NCBI GenBank assembly: GCA_020205615.1
Contig: CM035166.1
Span: 80,529,135 to 80,593,134, forward strand
Direction of reading: 5' to 3'
DNA length: 64,000 nucleotides
Origin: Panax quinquefolius
Taxonomy: Eukaryota > Streptophyta > Magnoliopsida > Apiales > Araliaceae
Positions 33,641-44,030 of this stretch are shown here, one piece after another (within the stretch, counting starts at the first letter, position 1; every line of letters starts with the position of its first letter). The notes beneath the pieces were generated by a model. The model did no database searches and was not told where the DNA came from. It saw nothing but the letters and a program-made list of their open reading frames with translations. Made by a program: the position numbers and the translations under genes.

Positions 33641-34810
33641 CGTTCCTCGCTTTCGGGAGGTCACAACAAACGCTCTCCTCAGACTACCGGCTTTGACTTT
33701 TTCGGGATGGCCTTTTAGTGCCTCCATCCTAGCTCAATTTGTCTTCTATGAACGATAAAATCGAGCTAAGTGACCTTCTCTTCACAATTATAACACGCTT
33801 TGACGGCATCGCGCAGCTTGACCGATGTGTCCTCCCTCCGCATTTGAAGCATATGATAGGTGGTCGCTCTCCTTCCTTAACAACGGTGTGTGCCGACGCC
33901 TTTCCATCATTGTTGAATCTCCTTTTCTTGAAATGTCCATTTTATTGTCTTGGCTATGATTACCACCGGCGGTTACCATTTCGCATGTTGATTCCTCCAC
34001 GCTTGTTGTCACCGCTTCACGATCAAGTACCACCGGTATTTTCATTCGCTCGCCGCTTTCTTCTCTTGGTTGCGCTTGACTCGTTATCGCGCTTCCAATA
34101 ATCGAGCCCTATTTACAACATCTCGAATACAAACACGCTTTATGAGAAATAAGATATTGTCGATTCCCTGCTTCAAACCTCTTAAAACATTCGGTCATTC
34201 GCCTCCTCATTATCAACCAAATGGGATGCAAACCGGATAACTCCGCAAATTTAGCCTCAGATCATGGACACCTGGCCATATTGTTTTGTTCCAACTTGAT
34301 AAACTCCACCTCCTTCATGTGACGAATACTTTCGGAAAGTACTTGTCGTTGAATGCTCTTGAACTTCTCCCAAGACATCTTGAAAAGCGTAGTCGGGTAC
34401 GCTTTTACGATTCCCACCAAGAATCCGCCTTTCACGCAACATAAAGGTGGCGAAGGAACCTTTTTTTCTGAGCATCCCAAGACATCAAATATCTTGGTTA
34501 TCTGCTTTATCCATGCTTCCGCCTTTAAGTGGTTTTGCTCTCCAATAAACTCCGGTGGTCCCAACTCTCGAATCTGCTTAATGCGGACCGTCCCGAGAGT
34601 TGCCAGTGTTTCCACCGCATTTTGGACAGAGCCGCCTCGCCGATGTTACATGAATTGCATGAAAGCCTCGAAACATTCCATCGCTCATCATTTGGTCAAG
34701 TTGTTGTTTGCATGAGGATTGTCGCCTCGCCTCGATGCATATTGTCCTCAAGTTATCGATCCGTGGAGACTCAACGGCCTCTCATGCTCCATTGATGTTC
34801 TCAACATTCT
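33641..34810 (-). pseudogene. Gypsy A2 gag and zinc knuckle, minus strand
   Basis: Capsid segments are visible at 34615-34262: IRELGPPEFIGEQNHLKAEAW, IKQITKIFDVLGCSEKK and SIRHMKEVEFIKLEQNN. The knuckle region lies near 33780-33860. The protein changes frame repeatedly. Its counterpart in A3 (25771-27000) shows the same layout with different indels. Confidence 0.72.
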
Positions 34811-34981
34811 GATGCCATTTTCAAATACCGCCACAAAACAAGGGTTAATTGACATGAAACATATTATCCCTACACTCTGACCGACCAATTAAATACCAAA
34901 TAAACTTAGGTAGGTCATAGTAATAAGCGAATTCCCGCCTCCCTCCTAGTTCTAGTCTCACATCTTAGCTAGGATCATATC

Positions 34982-34998
34982 CCTAAGCTTTGATATTA
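34982..34998 (-). other. Primer-binding site of gypsy A2, degraded
   Basis: The minus strand reads taatatcaaagcttagg, a Met-type site with changes in its first bases compared with A3. Confidence 0.65.
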
Positions 34999-35000
34999 AC

Positions 35001-38000
35001 CGTGACGCCCCAAAATAGGTATACATCACCTATTCTCGAGTCACAAATACATGGTACGTAATACAAATACAACTTAATTATACACCGCTGCAGTAAAGTA
35101 CGACAAAACATAAGTCGTGAGTTTTAATACAAATATTGTCGCTCTAGACAATATACAAACTCAAATTCAATATTATTACATTTATTTTCCACTATTTCAC
35201 CGAATAGTGAGGACTACTAATGCTATCATCCGTCCCGCACTCCCGCTCCCCGACTAGTCCCCTCGCCACGCTTCTCATTTCCTCAAGAGAACAATAAAAG
35301 TAAAAGGGTGAGCTCAACTAGCCCAAAGAGGAAATATTATGACTAAGATAATGCGTAATATATTATCGTTAGCCTTCAACAAAGTGTTAAACCGATACAA
35401 TATAACAACCATCAAGTTTAATCAGCAGCTGAACAAGCAATCCATTAAAAGAGTCAAGTAGAGAATAAAATCTACTATCTTTTATGATTTAAAAGGTTTT
35501 TCATCACTTTTATCGTTGGGACTCAAATTTTAATAAATAATCCACATCATCGAATCACCCCGCACTACTACTACCAAGGATATTCTTTAGTATCACGACC
35601 ACAATTATCCATGCACTACGGGCCAAGAATATTTGTGTATTCAATAATGGTCATGATCATGCCAACAACCGTCCCATCAATGCACTACGGGCCAATGAGG
35701 ACTTTTACCACATCATTTGTAACATTACGATCATGATTACACCGAATAATCCCTGGTCATAATCATACCAAGTCCATCTATGCACTATAGGCCACAAATG
35801 ACTTTCAACAAAATATAAACATAAGGATGATGACAATGATATAAGAATTCAATAAAACAAGTTCAAGAATTATTTTATCCAGAACTAATAACGCCCAAAT
35901 TGTCAACATGATATCGCTTTTGTAGAGTAAAATTCAAGAATGCTCGTAAGAATATTTCCATGAAAAGATATCGATGAAGCGTAAATATCAAGGATATTCC
36001 ACTAATTTCATGGAGTATAGAAGTCAAAACTTTAACCAACCGAGTATAATAAGGAATGGAATAACAAAAGAAATCACCAGTACATGCGATAGACCGCATG
36101 CAGCAAAAGTTATTCCAATGTAATAATAAATAACGGAATCAATCAGTCCCATGAAACGCATGCATGTGATATTCCAACATAATAATAAAGATTTTAATCA
36201 GTCCCACAGAAACGCATGCATGTGATATATTCCAATGTAATAATAAAGACGAGAATCAAGTCCCATGAGAACGCATGCATGTGATATTCCAATGTAATAA
36301 TAAAGATTTTAATCAGTCCCACAAAAACGCATGTATGGGATATTCCAATGTAATAATAAAGATTTTACCAGTCCCATGTAGAACGCATGCATGTGATGTT
36401 CCAAATGTAATGATAAAGAATGGAACAATGTAAGAATTTCACCAAGTATAGGGTAGCCCACTTATACAAAAGTATTCCAATGTAATAATAAAGAATGGAA
36501 TAATGTAAGTTCTCTTCATAGATAAGAAAGAAATAATACTCCCTACCTTTAGAAAAAATCGGATACTCGGAATAGTGAGGTAGCAGACTTCTCTTCTTCT
36601 TTCTATAATTTCTCTCTATAATAATCGCCTAAAAAGCTTTTGTGAATTGGTGAGAAATGAAGGAAGAATGAGCTTCTATTTATAGAAAATATATAGTTTC
36701 GATAATCGCACGCTTTGGGGCTCGAAAAATTACAATACAATACCTCCAACTTTTCCTTTATTTTTAATTTAGTCATGGAAGTATTATCAAACTTGCACCA
36801 CCTCCCCTAATAGTAAATAATGTGATTCAATAGTAAATTATGTGAATCAATAGTTCTGTATATGTGTGAAAATACGAATTACAAAGATAAGACCTCCATC
36901 TATACCTCCATTTTTAACTTAGTCATGCAAGTATTATCAATCTTGCACCAACTCCCCTAATAGTAACAATAATGTGAAACAATAGTATACATATGTGAAC
37001 AAATAGTTATAATCATGTGAAATAATAGCAATCAATTGCTCATTTATCCTAAGTAAATACCCGATTGGTCAATATAACCTCTGCACATCAATTATTATCG
37101 AAATAATTGTCGATTTTCACTAACACAAATAATTCCAACACAATGAAACCATTTTTATCAAAATATAAATTTTGAAATTTTGAAGTTTGATTTTTCCCAA
37201 AAAAGTCAACTGTCGACTTTTTCACCAAATAGTGAATTCCGAAAAATTTTGTGTTTATAGACTATTTTACTAATTTCATCGTTTTTACTCAAATATCACG
37301 TCCGCTCTCCAAATTCAACTCCTAACACAACTTCAATTTTAATAACATTCATCATTAATATTATAACTCACAATATTTATCAACCGTGTCGCTCCTGTGA
37401 AAGAGGGGGCTTTCCAATAAGGATTTCTCCCTATCATGCCGCCGCAATTAGGTGACCAAACCTCTCCTCGATGTAACTTCTAGACATATCAGAATATTGC
37501 AATTTAATAATATGAATAACTTTGTCGTCTCAATTATTGATTTAATAAAATAACATATTATGCGTATGATACTACGACAATAATCGAATCAATAATATAT
37601 AGAGATATGATGCAAAGAATTATCAGAAAGCAATAATTGAGTATAACCGAGTGACTTCTCACGTAAGCATCATAATCAATACAATACCGCTTACTACTAC
37701 GCAACCACGCCAGACATCAGATTTTTTACTACCGGATAGTTCAACAGCTAACGGTGAAAACTTCCGCCGTTATTTTCATAAAAGTATTTTAGTCGCTTTC
37801 AATCCGACAATAATTCCGCTGTGGGGGTCCACCAATGATTGTGTCATTGTAAGAAATATTCCCTCGTTAAAATAAATATTCCCCACCAATCGAATATTAT
37901 ATAACAACTTCATGATTTTGCAAAAATTTATAAATATTACCCACAACTATAACATTATATCAAATCCACACCATAATATTCAAAAATATATTTCGAGAAA

Positions 38001-38033
38001 ATTTAATCTTTATTCAAAAGTTGGGGTCTTACA
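35001..38033 (-). repeat. 5' LTR of gypsy A2, 3.0 kb
   Basis: It runs on the minus strand from tgtaagacccc at 38033 to ggcgtcacg at 35001 and pairs with 27176-30189. Internal marks: TATA 36677-36684, donor-like site 36546, tandem array 36105-36500, motif array 35560-35795. The acceptor region near 35421 is altered by small indels. The right end abuts a plus-strand LTR tail. Confidence 0.87.
36677..36684 (-). promoter_or_regulatory. TATA box of the A2 5' LTR
   Basis: The minus strand reads tataaatagaagctcattc, as in the sister LTR. Confidence 0.55.
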
Positions 38034-38070
38034 AGAATGAGTGATGTATACCTATTTTGGGGGCGTCACA
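38034..38070 (+). repeat. 3' terminal fragment of a plus-strand gypsy LTR
   Basis: These 37 bases (gatgtatacctattttgggg and the end gcgtcaca) match the last bases of LTR1 and LTR2 in plus orientation. They directly abut the first base of the minus-strand A2 LTR. They may be what is left of the 3' LTR belonging to A1. Confidence 0.75.
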
Positions 38071-38339
38071 AAATATGTTAATTGTGACGCAATATTTGCA
38101 GAAGTTGGAAAATGTAATGCCAATTAACTCAAAATTTATGGTATTTTTAAAATTATTAGATTGAAATTTGGGTTTTTCCATATTATTTATAACATTTTCC
38201 CGTGGGTGATGGCTAATTCTAAACCTAAGTCTGAAATGCGGTTAATAGGAATTGACCGAATCGATGGTTGGGCTTCTCAATAGAATTCAAACTTTGAAAC
38301 AGGTAATCTCAATTAACAGTTGCCCTAGAATTTTAATTC
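38071..38339. other. Unassigned flank between the gypsy complex and element B
   Basis: AT-rich sequence, no repeat ends. One short frame (MLIVTQYLQKLENVMP region, 38075-38165) is open across the insertion point when joined to 19010-19030, but it is too short to call. Confidence 0.4.
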
Positions 38340-38344
38340 AATTC

Positions 38345-41258
38345 TGTGACACCCCCAAATCCAAGTACTTCATTCTCATAGGATTTGGTGCTCACAATCA
38401 AAATAATTACATTTAACTATCCATAATAAAGGATAAAGCATTAATTAATTTAAATAATAATCTTTCCCATTAAAGGGTTACATCATCTCATAAACAATCA
38501 CAGGTAATCTAACCTTAAATTTTATTACATAAGTTTGTGGAAAACATCTTAAAAGAAAACAAGTCTTATAACATCATGCGTTTAAATAAATTTTAAATAA
38601 TTCTTCAACAATAGGACATCTTGCCCTTTCCTTTTCTAGTAGATGGCTCATCGACTCTTTCAGTTTTAGCTGCAGTGTTAATTGCAAGAGTGAGCAAACA
38701 ATTGCTCACTGATATAAAGAGTAGTAATAATAACCATATGAGAATGAACAACGAATACTGAACAATAATGAACTTGTTCTACGAATCAAAAATAGAAAAC
38801 AAGTTCAAACTTTAATATCTGAGGGTCTTAAGACCATAAACTATGTCTTTGGTATTTAGGTATTACTACCCCAACCTTAACAGTCATTTAGACTATACAG
38901 ACCCTGCTTAACGTACTTAGGGGGATCATCCCTTTGTACCATGTATTGTGCACAAACATCTAAACGTTACACGTACAAAATCCCATATGTTAGGGTTTTT
39001 CGTCTCAGTTTGAATTTAGAACTTCCGCACTAAAGAAAGTTTAGTTTGGAACTAGCTTATCAGTGTTTCTAGAATTTTAGAACACTATTCAATTATAAAT
39101 TAATGAAATCAATAAAAGTTTACTTACTACTTGAAGGTTTAATATAAGAATATAGAATTGAACAAGGTTATCAAAGTCAAAGACCAAATAACAACAATGT
39201 ATAATTGAATAACCATGGAATACATACAAAGTGCTATATTCAAAAGAGTTAGAACAATCTCATTTGAATCGATGTACTAGAATAATATATGCTTTGAATA
39301 ATAATATCAAGATTTAGAAAAGTAAAACTCGCTCAAGATAATGATAAGTAAACCTTGCTAAATAATTAAGTAGCATAGGTTAGGGATACTTGCTCAATAA
39401 AAGTTTAGGATAAGAAACTTGCCTTGTATAGAAGCTACACAAGTAAAATAATGTTCTCCAATTACCCTACACATATCATTGGAATCGCAATAACAATTAG
39501 TTGTTTTAATATTAGCTTTATGGGTTTAACCCATCATTTAGGTCATAACCTTAACTTAACATTTAACCATATTGATTAACACATTTAACGAATCTGAAAT
39601 TATATTATAAACTAACATAAACCTCATCATTTACCTTTAACTTTCATAACATCACTTTTTTGATTCATTACATAACTTAATTAACAAACACTTACAAATC
39701 TTCACACCTTGTATTATAACACATTAAAATCTGTTGTTGTAGTCTATATTATGTCTTAACATCATTAACATGCTTGCTAAACTAGATTAAGTTCATTAAT
39801 CATGCTTCTACAAATAAATGCAAAGAATTTGCTTAGTCTCTCGAGACTAAGGCAACAATTATTCTTGTCATCCAGCGGTAGCAATACTATAAGCTAGATT
39901 TGGAAGACAAATTTACGGCCAAGAATTGTCATTGCTTTCTTTACTGTAGAACGAATGTAGTAATGGCCTTACTTACGCATGTAAACTCAGTAGCAGTAGC
40001 CCCACTACACACAGTGGACACCCAATTCAACCCAAAACCACAGAAATTCACAAATCAAAACATCTAAAACTCTGTAATAACATAGTTAAGCATGTTATAC
40101 ACCATTTTAACCACATAAACATCACATAAACACGAATTTGAAGAATCTAAACCACAATTTTCCAAATTTATACAATTTTGACACTTTTAGCGAATTCGTT
40201 CGCCACGAATTCGTTTCTCAACCAATTGTCGTGATTTAAACTACGCCACTTTCATTTCTTCACATACTAACACAATCCAACCTCAATTTACAGATTATAA
40301 CACATATAGGGCATAAAATTTTGTACTTTCTTAAGCCAATTTTCATGTATAAACATTGTTATATACTTTTCTTCCTACAAACCCAAATTTCACGAATTTG
40401 ACAAACAAGTATTAATCATATATGATGATTATCAGTTTATAATCTATATATACAAGTATATATATCAATCTAATCATAACTATAAATTTATAGGGAACAA
40501 CCACAAAGAAATCAAAACATATACATTTGAAGAAATTTATACCTTAAACCCTTGATTGTATGCTAGCAAAAGATAGTGTTAGGGCTTAGAAATTCCCCTT
40601 CTTCCTCTTGCCAATCTCAAAAACTCAGTGTTTTGCTCTTTCGCAAACTCTCTGTATATCTTCTTCTCACCCAACTCACTACTCTTAGGCCTTAGGAGAG
40701 AAATAAGATGCGTAGAAATAAAATGGCCACTCTCCCACGTACTCTTCCTTTAAAAAAATAAAAAGCCGTCAGTTGAATAAGCCAAAGGCCACAAGGCCTT
40801 GTTTGGCCACACACCAATTCCCCCATTCCCATTTATTTTAATAGTCTTATATTATATAGTTTTCACTTGTCACACTTTAGTTAATTTAAATAACTTTTGT
40901 TTAGTAATTTAAATAACTTATAATAGTAATTATAATAATTTCTATTATAATTATTTATGAATAATAAATAATTATATATCTAATTTAAATTAATAAATTA
41001 GACTCAAACATAACTTTATTTAATTTACTTATTTTCTTAAATATTAAACAATTCATTTAATTTAATTATTTTCAATAAATTAAATCTTTCAAATAAAAAT
41101 TACCATTATTTAATTTAATTAACATTAATCAATTTAGTTACTAAATTAATGCACCACAATTCATCAATTATTTATTTTTTTCCAATAAATAAATTATTTA
41201 AAATATTTATTTAATCAATAAATATTAAAATTAAATTATAAATTTCTCGATCGTTACA
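38345..41258 (-). repeat. 3' LTR of element B, 2.9 kb
   Basis: It runs on the minus strand from tgtaacgatcgag at 41258 to gggggtgtcaca at 38345. It is highly similar to 54552-57439 except for one garbled block, 39805-40015. The AT-rich first 400 bp on the minus strand (41258-40850) are U3-like. Confidence 0.9.
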
Positions 41259-41357
41259 TCCTTCCCTCCTTAAAAGGATTCTGTCCCCAGGATCACAACT
41301 CAATAAATAAATTCGTCACATTCTTCCCTCCTTAACAGGATTCTGTCCCCAGAATCA
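41251..41357 (-). repeat. Duplicated polypurine tract/LTR-edge unit of element B
   Basis: Two units of about 45 bp lie 62 bp apart (41251 and 41313). Each has tcgt(t/c)acat, cttccctcctta and ggattctgtccccag on the plus strand. Each contains a polypurine tract (minus aaggagggaag) followed by an LTR-start-like tgt(a/g)acga. The one nearest the LTR is the likely functional tract. Confidence 0.7.
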
Positions 41358-41367
41358 TCATATAAGA

Positions 41368-42800
41368 TTAAGTAAACAAATGAGGATAATTTCTTATCAT
41401 AACATCTTCAAGTTCCCACGTAGTTTCTTCAGCATTGTGGTTCCTCCAGATTACCTTAACAGAAGGTATCACTTTATTCCTTAGTACTTGCTCTTTCTTG
41501 TCGATAATTTGAACAAGGACTTCTTTATAGGACAAATCTTTCTCAAACTGTAAGGGCTCATATTCTATAACATGTTTATAGTCATGCTTATACGGTCTCA
41601 ACGCCGAGACATGGAAAATATTATGGATATGCACCAATTCTGAAGGTAAATCTACCTCGTATACCACTTCACCCATGTGTCGAAGCACTTCAAAAGGTCC
41701 TATAAACCTAGGGCTTAATTTCCCTTTCTTGCCAAAACGATTTTTCCCCTTCCAGGGAAACACTTTCAAGAAAACATAACTACCGACGTCGAATTCCCGA
41801 TTTTGTCGATGCTGATCGGCATATTTCTTTTATCTATCCTGTGCAGCTATCAATCTTGTTCGAATCACTTTGATGATTTCGACAGTTTGTTGCACAAATT
41901 TTGGACCCAATAGCTGACGTTCACCTACCTCATCCCAAAGATAACTTGAGTTCTCAGATTTCCCAGATAACGCTTCGTAAGGCGGCATGCCAATACTCGC
42001 GTGATAACTATTATTATACGAAAATTCATCAAACGGTAAATGATCATCCCAATTTCCCTTGAAATCCATAATACATGCTCTGAGCATATCTTCTAGTGTT
42101 TGGATGGTTTTCTCACTTTGTCCGTCGGTCTGAGGATGGTACGCGGTGCTCATTCTCAGCTGTGTCCTCAAGCACTCTTGTAATCATTTCCAGAAATTAG
42201 ATGTGAAACGCGGATCTCTGTCTGACACAATGGACACAAGTACACCGTGTTTTGAAACAATTTCCTTCACATAAAGTTTTGCCAATAGATCTAGGTTAAA
42301 TCTAATCTTGATTGGTAAGAAGTGTGCCAACTTTGTCAACCGACTAACAATCACCCAAATGGCGTCGTAACCTTGCTGAGTCGTTGGAAGACCTACCACA
42401 AAATCCATTGTGATATGCTCCCATTTCCATTACGGTATCTCCAACGGTTGCAATAATCCGCTTGGCCTTTGGTGTTCAGCTTTAACTTTCTGACACGTTA
42501 CCACACACTCAGCCACATCTTTTTTCATATTCGGCCACCAAAAATGATGTCTAAGATCCTGATACATTTTCGTACTTCCAGGGTAAATCGAATATCTTGA
42601 GTTGTGAGCTTCACTCAGAATTTCCTCTTGAACTTCTGGTGTTGGCGGAACCCAAATTCTCCCTTCGAATCGAAGTAACCCTTCCTAATCAATTTTGAAT
42701 TTGCTTTCCTCCCCTTCAGATACTTTCTATTTTATCTTTTCGCAGTCTTCATCCTAAAGTTGTGCATTCTTTACTTTACCTACCAACGTTGAACCGTTTC
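41368..42800 (-). pseudogene. Element B integrase with chromodomain-like tail
   Basis: The zinc-binding and N-terminal part is at 42700-42410 (HHFWWPNMKKD region, shifted). The core (42408-42184) has MDFVVGLPTTQQGYDAIW, LTKLAHFLPI and IVSDRDPRF (Asp residues). The next piece (42171-41830) has [20 protein letters not shown] (Glu), so the D-D-E set survives. The C-terminal part (41769-41368) has LSPRFIGPFEVL, YEVDLPSELVHIHNIFHVS and a chromodomain-like end VIPSVKVIWRNHNAEETTWE. Only stops at about 42180, 41828 and upstream break it. Chromodomain tails steer integration toward particular chromatin (family knowledge). Confidence 0.82.
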
Positions 42801-42804
42801 CTAT

Positions 42805-43557
42805 CTAGAACAACTTCTCGTCGGATTTTATTAGATATTTAATTTCCAATTCCATCTTAGCCATTTCTGACACTAACTTCTCCTGAGTTGTCAACATCAT
42901 TAACTTTTCCTGTCCCTTTCTACTTAAAGCATCAGCAACAACATTCGCATTTCCGAGATGATAGAAAATCTTGCAGTCATAGTCTTTGATCAGCTCCAAC
43001 CATCTTCTCTGCCTCATATTCAAGTCTTTTTGTGTAAAGATATACTTCAGACTTTTATGGTCAATATATATCTCACACCTCTCTCCATAAAGATAATGTC
43101 TCCAAATCTTCAGGGCAAACACCACCGCAGCCAACTCTAAGTCATGAGTCGGATACCTTTTCTCATAATCTTTTAATTGACATGATGCATACGCAATAAC
43201 TCTGTCGTTCTGCATAAGCACACAGCCTAGTCCTTTATGCGATGCGTCATTATACACCACAAAATTCCCTGTATCATCAGGCAATGATAACACAGGTGTC
43301 GTACTCAACCTTTTCTTCAATTCATGAAACCTTTCCTCATACTTCTCCGTCCAAACAAACTTAACTGCCTTCCTGGTTAAATACGTCAACGGGGTCGCGA
43401 TCTTGGAAAAATCTTGAATAAAACGCCTATAGTAGCCTGTCAATCCTAAGAAACTCCTTATCTCTGACGGTGTCTTCGGCTGATCCCAGTTTACTACAGC
43501 TTCAACTTTTGATGGATCTACCAAAATTCCATCTTTATCAATAACGTGTCTGAGAAA
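42805..43557 (-). pseudogene. Element B RT connection and RNase H
   Basis: A 239-codon open piece (43524-42805) begins [20 protein letters not shown] and continues with [19 protein letters not shown], then RNase [58 protein letters not shown] and [10 protein letters not shown]. Canonical YSDAS is YNDAS and YTDHKSL is YIDHKSL; the catalytic Asp positions remain. This is the longest intact pol segment in the window. A stop at about 43557 separates it from RT. Confidence 0.83.
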
Positions 43558-44030
43558 CTATACACGTTCCAACCAAAACTCACATTTTGAAAATTTTGCG
43601 TACAACTTCTCTTTTCTCAATGTCTCCAACATCACTCTTAAGTGTTCAACATGTTCCTCCTTGGTCTTAGAATACACCAGGATATCATCAATAAACACCC
43701 TATTCATCAAATCCATTAACGCTACAGGTGCATTGCTTAAACCAAATAACATAACCAGAAACTCGTAATGACCATACTGAGTTCTGAATGCCATCTTCGG
43801 TACGTCTTCTGGCCTCACCTTCAGCTGATGATAACCACTCCTCAAGTCTATCTTTGAATAATACCTCGCACCCTTCAGTTGATCAAACTAGTCGTCGATT
43901 CTCGGTAACGGATACTTATTTTTAATCGTGACCTTATTCAATTCTCTGTAATCAATGCAGAGCCGCATCAATCCATCTTTCTTCTTAACAAACAATACCG
44001 ATGCTCCCCATGGTGATACACTCGGCTGGA
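43558..44030 (-). pseudogene. Element B RT, truncated by element C
   Basis: The minus strand reads [20 protein letters not shown], then [49 protein letters not shown] and a catalytic box joined as [13 protein letters not shown]. Compared with A1, roughly eleven residues between NRVF and FIDD are missing in frame, probably a deletion between the short VF repeats. Upstream RT and protease are absent: element C starts at 44031. Confidence 0.82.

Larger units (their letters stand above)
19031..38070. mobile_element. Composite gypsy complex: A1 (+), A3 (-), A2 (-) and LTR tail (+)
   Basis: The block begins with the first base of a plus-strand LTR (tgtaagacccc) and ends with the last base of a plus-strand LTR (gggcgtcaca at 38070). 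Flanking pentamers are aaaaa and aaata, an imperfect duplication. Inside are A1, a strand switch at about 24283, A3, a shared LTR, full-length A2, its outer LTR and 37 bp of plus-strand LTR end. One reading is an original plus-strand insertion later remodelled by recombination with minus-strand relatives (inference). Confidence 0.65.
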
